From Stenocarpella maydis (Eukaryota > Ascomycota > Sordariomycetes > Diaporthales > Diaporthaceae), in assembly GCA_002270565.1 (NCBI GenBank), contig NQMI01000007.1, forward strand, positions 786,932 through 850,931: a stretch of 64,000 nucleotides of DNA, in the 5' to 3' direction. A model generated the notes under the pieces. That model was not told the origin of the DNA. It searched no databases and saw nothing but the letters and a program-made list of their open reading frames with translations. This document shows, in pieces, positions 59,508-64,000 of the stretch. A program made the position numbers and the translations under genes. Each line of letters opens with the position of its first letter. The stretch's first letter is position 1.

Positions 59508-59599
59508 TTACGGCTTACATTCACTTCCTGCCCTTGATCTTGAAACCGGCTGTTTGTGCATAGAGAACGTAAACTTTGGTGCCCTCGACCATGGTACTA

Positions 59600-59980
59600 T
59601 TCCTAGTTAGCAGCTCTCTGCAGTGCGGTCACTATCCTGAATCACTCGGGGGGCCAGGACCATATGCATACAGTTGCCAATTTTCAGAGCTTTTGATGTC
59701 GGACCTCGAAGCTGGAATGATTTGCATTGGTATCAACATTGCAGGAGACCAATTCATATGCAGGAGGGTAATTCACGAATTCCCAGAGGTACAGGCTGCA
59801 GTTATCTGGATTACTGGGAACGGAATCCCAGGTAATGTTCACAGTATCGCCTTTGATAAAAGAAAGGCTCATGCTGTACTCATTGCCGACTGACTCTGGG
59901 TAACTGAACCGGATGGCCAGGGCCAGCAGTGACAAGATGGCCAGTGTTACGACGAAAGAGTGGAATTGGAGTGGCACCAA
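59600..59980 (-). pseudogene. Secreted or membrane-anchored protein, truncated and frameshifted
   Basis: The minus frame from ATG 59980 starts with a hydrophobic signal or anchor (FHSFVVTLAILSLLALAI). An extracellular-type domain follows: GDTVNITWDSVPSNPDNC, then LYLWEFVNYPPAYELVS and NVDTNANHSSFEV. A one-base gain at the GTCCGAC site (about 59698) breaks the frame. The continuation SSENWQLYAYGPGPPSDSG is readable in another frame and ends at a TAG. 'GDTVNITW' is seen in fungal cell-surface proteins related to Kre9/KNH, but this is a weak assignment. The mariner half-copy ends about 100 bp beyond the last readable residues. Confidence 0.6.
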
Positions 59981-60538
59981 TATGTGAGAGACGGAGGGTC
60001 AAAGATGATCAATGATGTCTACGCAACAGTGAGGGTAAACTCGAAGTTGTGCCACATAGTAGCTCATAGGAGAGCTATGAGGGAGCAATTACATATGCCC
60101 AGAAGAATATTCTGTAGGGGATTTATATACGATATAGAAGCGGACAACGAGAGCTTGAAGGCTGGCCCAACAAAACTGCAGGTGTGGAATTCGGATTGAC
60201 AACGATTTTCAAACCCAGCCACTAAGTTCGATGCTGAGGTGTTTGCACTATTGTGGCGTTGGCCAACGGGAGATCTTATTATTGCGAAAAGATACGGTAT
60301 TGGCAACACGCCAAGTGATGTGTTCATGACAAGGCGGCTTGACTCCGCAACGGACCCGACTGGTATCACCTCGTACCCTGTGATGGCTCAATGCGGCTAG
60401 CGGGAAACTGGCTTTTTCTCCACGGCAAGCCCGGGCACAGACTCATGCCAGCTCACATCTGAATTCTTCGAGGGCGAACACCAGTCCAACGTCAGACTAT
60501 GTATTACAGCCTGCCAAGGGACTGCAGGGTCGACTCCG
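59981..60538. other. Intergenic, nothing recognised
   Basis: About 0.55 kb between the divergent secreted-protein relic and the SET-domain gene. It contains the latter's promoter. No other coding signal. Confidence 0.5.
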
Positions 60539-61513
60539 ATGTTCAGAGTTAGCCATGCTGGTGCGAAAGGGTATGGTGTTTTCGCGACCCAGACTATTCC
60601 GCGCGGGACTCGCATTATGGCAGAGAGAATCCTGCTCTCCATCGACAACAAGGACACGAGCGTGCTCAATGCCGCGAAGCGCCTCAGCCCCGAGGATCGC
60701 CAGAGGCTACTGAGTCTCTCGATGAATAATGCCAAGCGAAGGTCCTTGGCCTATCTTGCCATCGCGGCCTGGGGGACTTTCCCTCACCTTGGGTCCATCA
60801 GTCAAGGAAGGGATATCCTGAATATATTCTACAACAACAACTTCTCTTTATCAGAAAAACTTGGCAAGCGAGCGATCTTCCCCACAGTGGCTCGACTCAA
60901 TCATTCTTGTGTCCCAAACGCACAGGGAAATTTCAACACTGCTCTACCTGGTGGCCAATTTGCGATACACGCTCTCAGACAAATCGATGAAGGGGAGGAG
61001 ATCACAGTATCGTATCTCCATAATGAGCTAGCAATACGCTCGATACGCCAGCGGAATCTAAAAAATGGCTATGGATTCGAGTGCGCGTGCGACCTTTGCG
61101 GCACCGGGGACTCGGGAGTGAGGCACGAACAGAGCCACCAGCGCCGCTTGAGGATCCAGGGAATGCTGGCCACTTTTTCTGGGCAGCAGACAACTCCTGG
61201 AGGAGCCCATGGGGAGTTCTGTTTGACGAAAGACGTTATTGATGCATACGAGCAGGAGGGCCTGGCCGGCAGGGAGCTCGCTTCGCTTTACTTCGCAGCT
61301 GCTAGCCTGGCTACAGAACTCGGAAGTACCAAAGAGGCTTCGGCGTTGGGCGCCAAGGGTTTGCAGGTGGAGGAAGACGCTGTGGGACTGGACAGCCCGT
61401 ATTACATCGCCAGTCTCTCGGCGTCGCGGCGAGGCCAATTCATAAGTAACAGGTTGCTCACACATCAGCCTCGAACGCAGTCCGCCGGTTTATCCTACGA
61501 GCCGTGGTTGTGA
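60539..61513 (+). CDS. SET-domain protein (SMYD-like)
   Basis: A single-exon 324-aa protein. The SET landmarks are AGAKGYGVFATQTIPRGTRI near the N-terminus, ARLNHSCVPNAQGNFN (the NHSC core, binding S-adenosylmethionine and forming the pseudoknot), and IDEGEEITVSYL with the catalytic Tyr. A post-SET cysteine cluster (CACDLCG) and an acidic, Leu/Ala-rich C-terminal helical part (ELASLYFAAASLATELGST) follow. This matches the fungal SET family related to SMYD lysine methyltransferases, acting on histones or other proteins. No MYND finger is present. It starts at MFRVSHAG directly before the SET core; an upstream exon could exist. The frame is intact, so it is probably a working gene outside the decayed zone. 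Confidence 0.85.
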   Translation: MFRVSHAGAKGYGVFATQTIPRGTRIMAERILLSIDNKDTSVLNAAKRLSPEDRQRLLSLSMNNAKRRSLAYLAIAAWGTFPHLGSISQGRDILNIFYNNNFSLSEKLGKRAIFPTVARLNHSCVPNAQGNFNTALPGGQFAIHALRQIDEGEEITVSYLHNELAIRSIRQRNLKNGYGFECACDLCGTGDSGVRHEQSHQRRLRIQGMLATFSGQQTTPGGAHGEFCLTKDVIDAYEQEGLAGRELASLYFAAASLATELGSTKEASALGAKGLQVEEDAVGLDSPYYIASLSASRRGQFISNRLLTHQPRTQSAGLSYEPWL

Positions 61514-62061
61514 ATATACGCATGAGGTGCAGCCGTACTACTTGGTCACAGTGGCCACCTTGTGAACGAGAGACCCACCAACTCGGATGGGGAAAATAGT
61601 CTCATTTTATTGGGGCATGGGCTGGGGGACCAATAGGGAGGCCTGGGTCGTATACACACTAGATGAAAGACTTTCGTTTATAAAGCAGTACCTGCTTAGA
61701 CACCCGCTTATATTTCGTACCATATTGCGATTTCTTGTAGCCCGTATCTAAATACCAAGAGATGATAACAATAGTGCGTGAGTGGGATGTGATCCGTCCC
61801 GGAGGGAGTAGGGGAAGTGATATACAATTGCTGTGGGTGATTTAAATGGCAGTCGAGGTCCGCCCCTTGGATAGATGCTCTACACATCAGTAATCCCATT
61901 GCCAAATACTAAAGTGCGCCGGGATTGGACTTAACCGTGTCACTTCTGATTACAACACTACGAATCTCGTCCTTCTGTCATCAATCTACATGGTCAGATA
62001 AACGCTTTCAGGTTTATGCCTCGAGTCTCGAATGCCACAAGTGCCAGCAGTCCCAGCTCAC
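61514..62061. other. Intergenic, nothing recognised
   Basis: About 0.55 kb between the 3' ends of the SET gene and the SDR gene, which converge. Confidence 0.5.
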
Positions 62062-63236
62062 TCAGTCTTGTTTTATGTCAGTACTCTTGGCCACATCCTC
62101 CCACTCTTGACATATCTTCAGCGTTTCCTCGCATTTTTCCTTGATCCTGGTCCACCCGTCGGTTCCGAGCGGCACTCTAAGCGGGATCTTCCTCCCTGCG
62201 GCCATGCCGGTACCCTTGGTCAGCTCAATCATGCGCGTCACAGCCTTTACAGCGTCGCCTGGCTCGTTTCCTACTACACTCTTCTCAACAGCCTGGACGC
62301 CTGTAAACAATTGCAAGTTAACGGAGCGGCAAAGTTGAAGATTACTTGAACAGTCCGAGTTATGATGGGCAAAATTCTGCGGCATAACCATCAGAGCTGG
62401 GAAGACATGAAGTAGTATACACACCAGCATTGAATTGGGCATAGTCGTCCACGCGGGGTGGCACGTGGCTAATGTTGCTGAAGACACTGGTACGGAAATA
62501 TCCAGGCTCAACAATCAGTACTTTAATACCAGGTGAAAAGATGGCAAGCTCCTTGGATAGGCACTCCACGGCTCCTAGATGGGATGAAATTAGCTCATGT
62601 AATTCTTTCACGTGGGAACTATAAGTACGTCATGGGGAAACACGCTACAGACCTTCGAGGGCGAACTTGGTTGAACAGTAACCAGTTGCACTGGGGTCGG
62701 TACTATTTTTCTGTTAGCTTGTGCACCATGCTTTGCAGCGAGTGCCAGGACAATACGTACTGCCACCCTGCCTGGGAGCTCATGTAAAACAGGGTACCCT
62801 TGCCCTTGGCTCGCATCTTTGGCAGGAGTGCGCGGGTGATGTTCAAAGGGCCATGGAAGTTGGTCTTGAACACGTCTTCGACATCTTTTTGCCTACACAT
62901 AGAAGTCAGTCTGGGGTCAAATGGAGTAAGATTCTTTGAAATATACGTGAGCTCCTCGAACGCCGCACTAAGAATGTAGCCGGCGTTGTTCACAACAACA
63001 TCGATGCCGTCGGGGTAAGCACCCCATGCTTCCTCGATTTTAGCAGCAATGACATCCTCGGAAGCTGTCACGTCCAGATCGATAATTGTCGCTCCGGTGT
63101 CCTTCAGGTGCGCGAGCTTCGTTTCGGCTTGGCGTCCCGTGGCGATAACGTTGTCACCCAGAGCCCGGAGCTGGCGCACAAACTCGGCCCCGAAGCCGCT
63201 GGAGCAGCCAGTGATGAGCCATGTCTGTGGTGCCAT
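62062..63236 (-). CDS. Short-chain dehydrogenase/reductase (classical SDR)
   Basis: Spliced model, right to left: exons 63236-62947, 62892-62761, 62702-62653, 62574-62425 and 62300-62062, introns of 54, 58, 78 and 124 nt, totalling 286 aa. Classical SDR motifs are present: the cofactor loop TGCSSGFG with an Arg after the second strand (ATGRQ, suggesting NADP(H)), DLDVTAS, NNAGY, the active-site Ser region YMSSQAGW, and YCSTK (Tyr-x-x-x-Lys). PGYFRT follows the active site. The pattern is that of fungal SDRs annotated as short-chain oxidoreductases acting on small alcohols or ketones. Start ATG 63236 (MAPQTWLITG) fits the usual N-terminus. The model is intact. It could be a ketone-reducing tailoring enzyme, but it lies 45 kb from the PKS with the transposon nest between. 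Confidence 0.9.
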
Positions 63237-64000
63237 GTTGCTGGAAGCGTGTGCTGTGTTGAAAGGATAGGCGTTGGGTACCTGGAGCAAAGTGAATACA
63301 GGTTTGATTCCGCTGCGCTTGCAGAGAAATGAGCCAACAAACCGTCCTCAAGTAATTACGCGTGAGGCTCTTCTCTGAGCACCGGGTCCGTGTCTGGAAT
63401 GCTGCGGCAATTCGCCAGTGGGTCTGAAGTAGTGCCCAGTTTTGTGGTGGAGCCTGCTGATCTGATTGATCATCCTAGATATACGTGTAGTCGAAGCATA
63501 CACAGTAAACCACTGGCACCGGCTACTGCTCTCGTTAGACCGCATAAGTACTTACTCCAACCTTTGAAGCCTCACGCACTGTGAAGACTTACGGAAAGGT
63601 ACCTTCCTAATTAGCTTCATGCAGCTAAAGCGGCCGTCGGCCAGCCCCCACACGCCCGGCCCGGGACAGTCCTGAGACCGGGGCGAGTGGGGGTTCGTCG
63701 CATGCGAAGGCAAATACACTAGCACATGGAACATGCCGTGGTGGGTAGCGGCACAGGGAGTCCCTGGCCAGCGCTGGTCGTAAGTTCACAATTGATTTAA
63801 CGTTTGACTTCAAGCTACAGGGTTTTGCCTGCAATAACGTTAATTCGTGACTTCTGACCTCTTCGAGAGGGATCCCCTGAGCTGAATTGGGCGAATAGCG
63901 GTGATTTGCGAGGCTTGGCAGTCAGTGCATAGCAACAATTCGGGGACTTGCAAATAGGTGGGACAAGCTTGTATTTCGAAGTTGCTGGATTGTAGCGTTA
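63237..64000. other. Right-edge region, nothing recognised
   Basis: The SDR promoter is at its left end. A GC-rich patch (about 63630-63680) breaks otherwise ordinary sequence, and no gene reaches the window edge that I can support. Confidence 0.45.

Overview
The window looks like accessory chromosome from a filamentous ascomycete (Pezizomycotina). The signs are many short introns (about 50-80 nt, GTRNGT donors, CTRAY branch sites), a fungal highly-reducing-type polyketide synthase, SAT4/rhodopsin-type membrane proteins, a fungal DHA1 drug transporter, and transposon and gene relics whose stop codons look like C-to-T / G-to-A (RIP-type) changes. I saw no rRNA, tRNA or CRISPR array. All gene models were spliced by eye; in the multi-exon genes I checked that exon lengths sum to whole codons.

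Layout. 1-1.57 kb: the 5' part of a minus-strand RS/proline-rich protein running off the left edge. 1.6-7 kb: no gene seen. 7.0-18.0 kb: a divergent pair, a six-bladed propeller (SMP-30/gluconolactonase-like) protein on the minus strand and a 2596-aa PKS on the plus strand (KS-AT-DH-cMeT-ER-KR-ACP, 7 introns). 19.2-20.8 kb: F-box/LRR-like protein. 21.8-22.2 kb: a MITE-like repeat. 24.1-31.6 kb: SAT4-like protein, MFS exporter, second SAT4-like protein. 33.0-34.7 kb: an amino-acid permease pseudogene. 35.5-36.5 kb: a protein with a fungal STAND-type N-terminal domain. 37.2-40.6 kb: another F-box-like protein and a cysteine-rich single-pass membrane protein. 41.9-45.8 kb: a 1258-aa adenylation-thiolation-condensation (A-T-C) enzyme. 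47.4-51.3 kb: relics, namely a recombinase-like fragment fused to a 5'-truncated P450, an unidentified block and a flavin monooxygenase fragment. 51.5-59.5 kb: a transposon nest with two inverted Mutator-like relics, one complete Tc1/mariner relic, and two half-copies of that element each ending at an ambiguous base (N). 59.6-63.2 kb: a broken secreted/membrane protein, a SET-domain protein and a 286-aa short-chain dehydrogenase.

Working together. The PKS has no release domain. By motif reading its DH has lost both catalytic residues and its ER has a degraded NADPH loop, leaving KR and probably cMeT as working modifiers. The A-T-C enzyme, the propeller protein, the MFS exporter and the SDR are the natural partner candidates, but the A-T-C gene lies about 24 kb from the PKS and no pathway transcription factor is visible, so one cluster is an inference. 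The dead P450 and flavin-monooxygenase fragments beside the A-T-C gene suggest that a once larger biosynthetic locus is being eroded by transposons and RIP.
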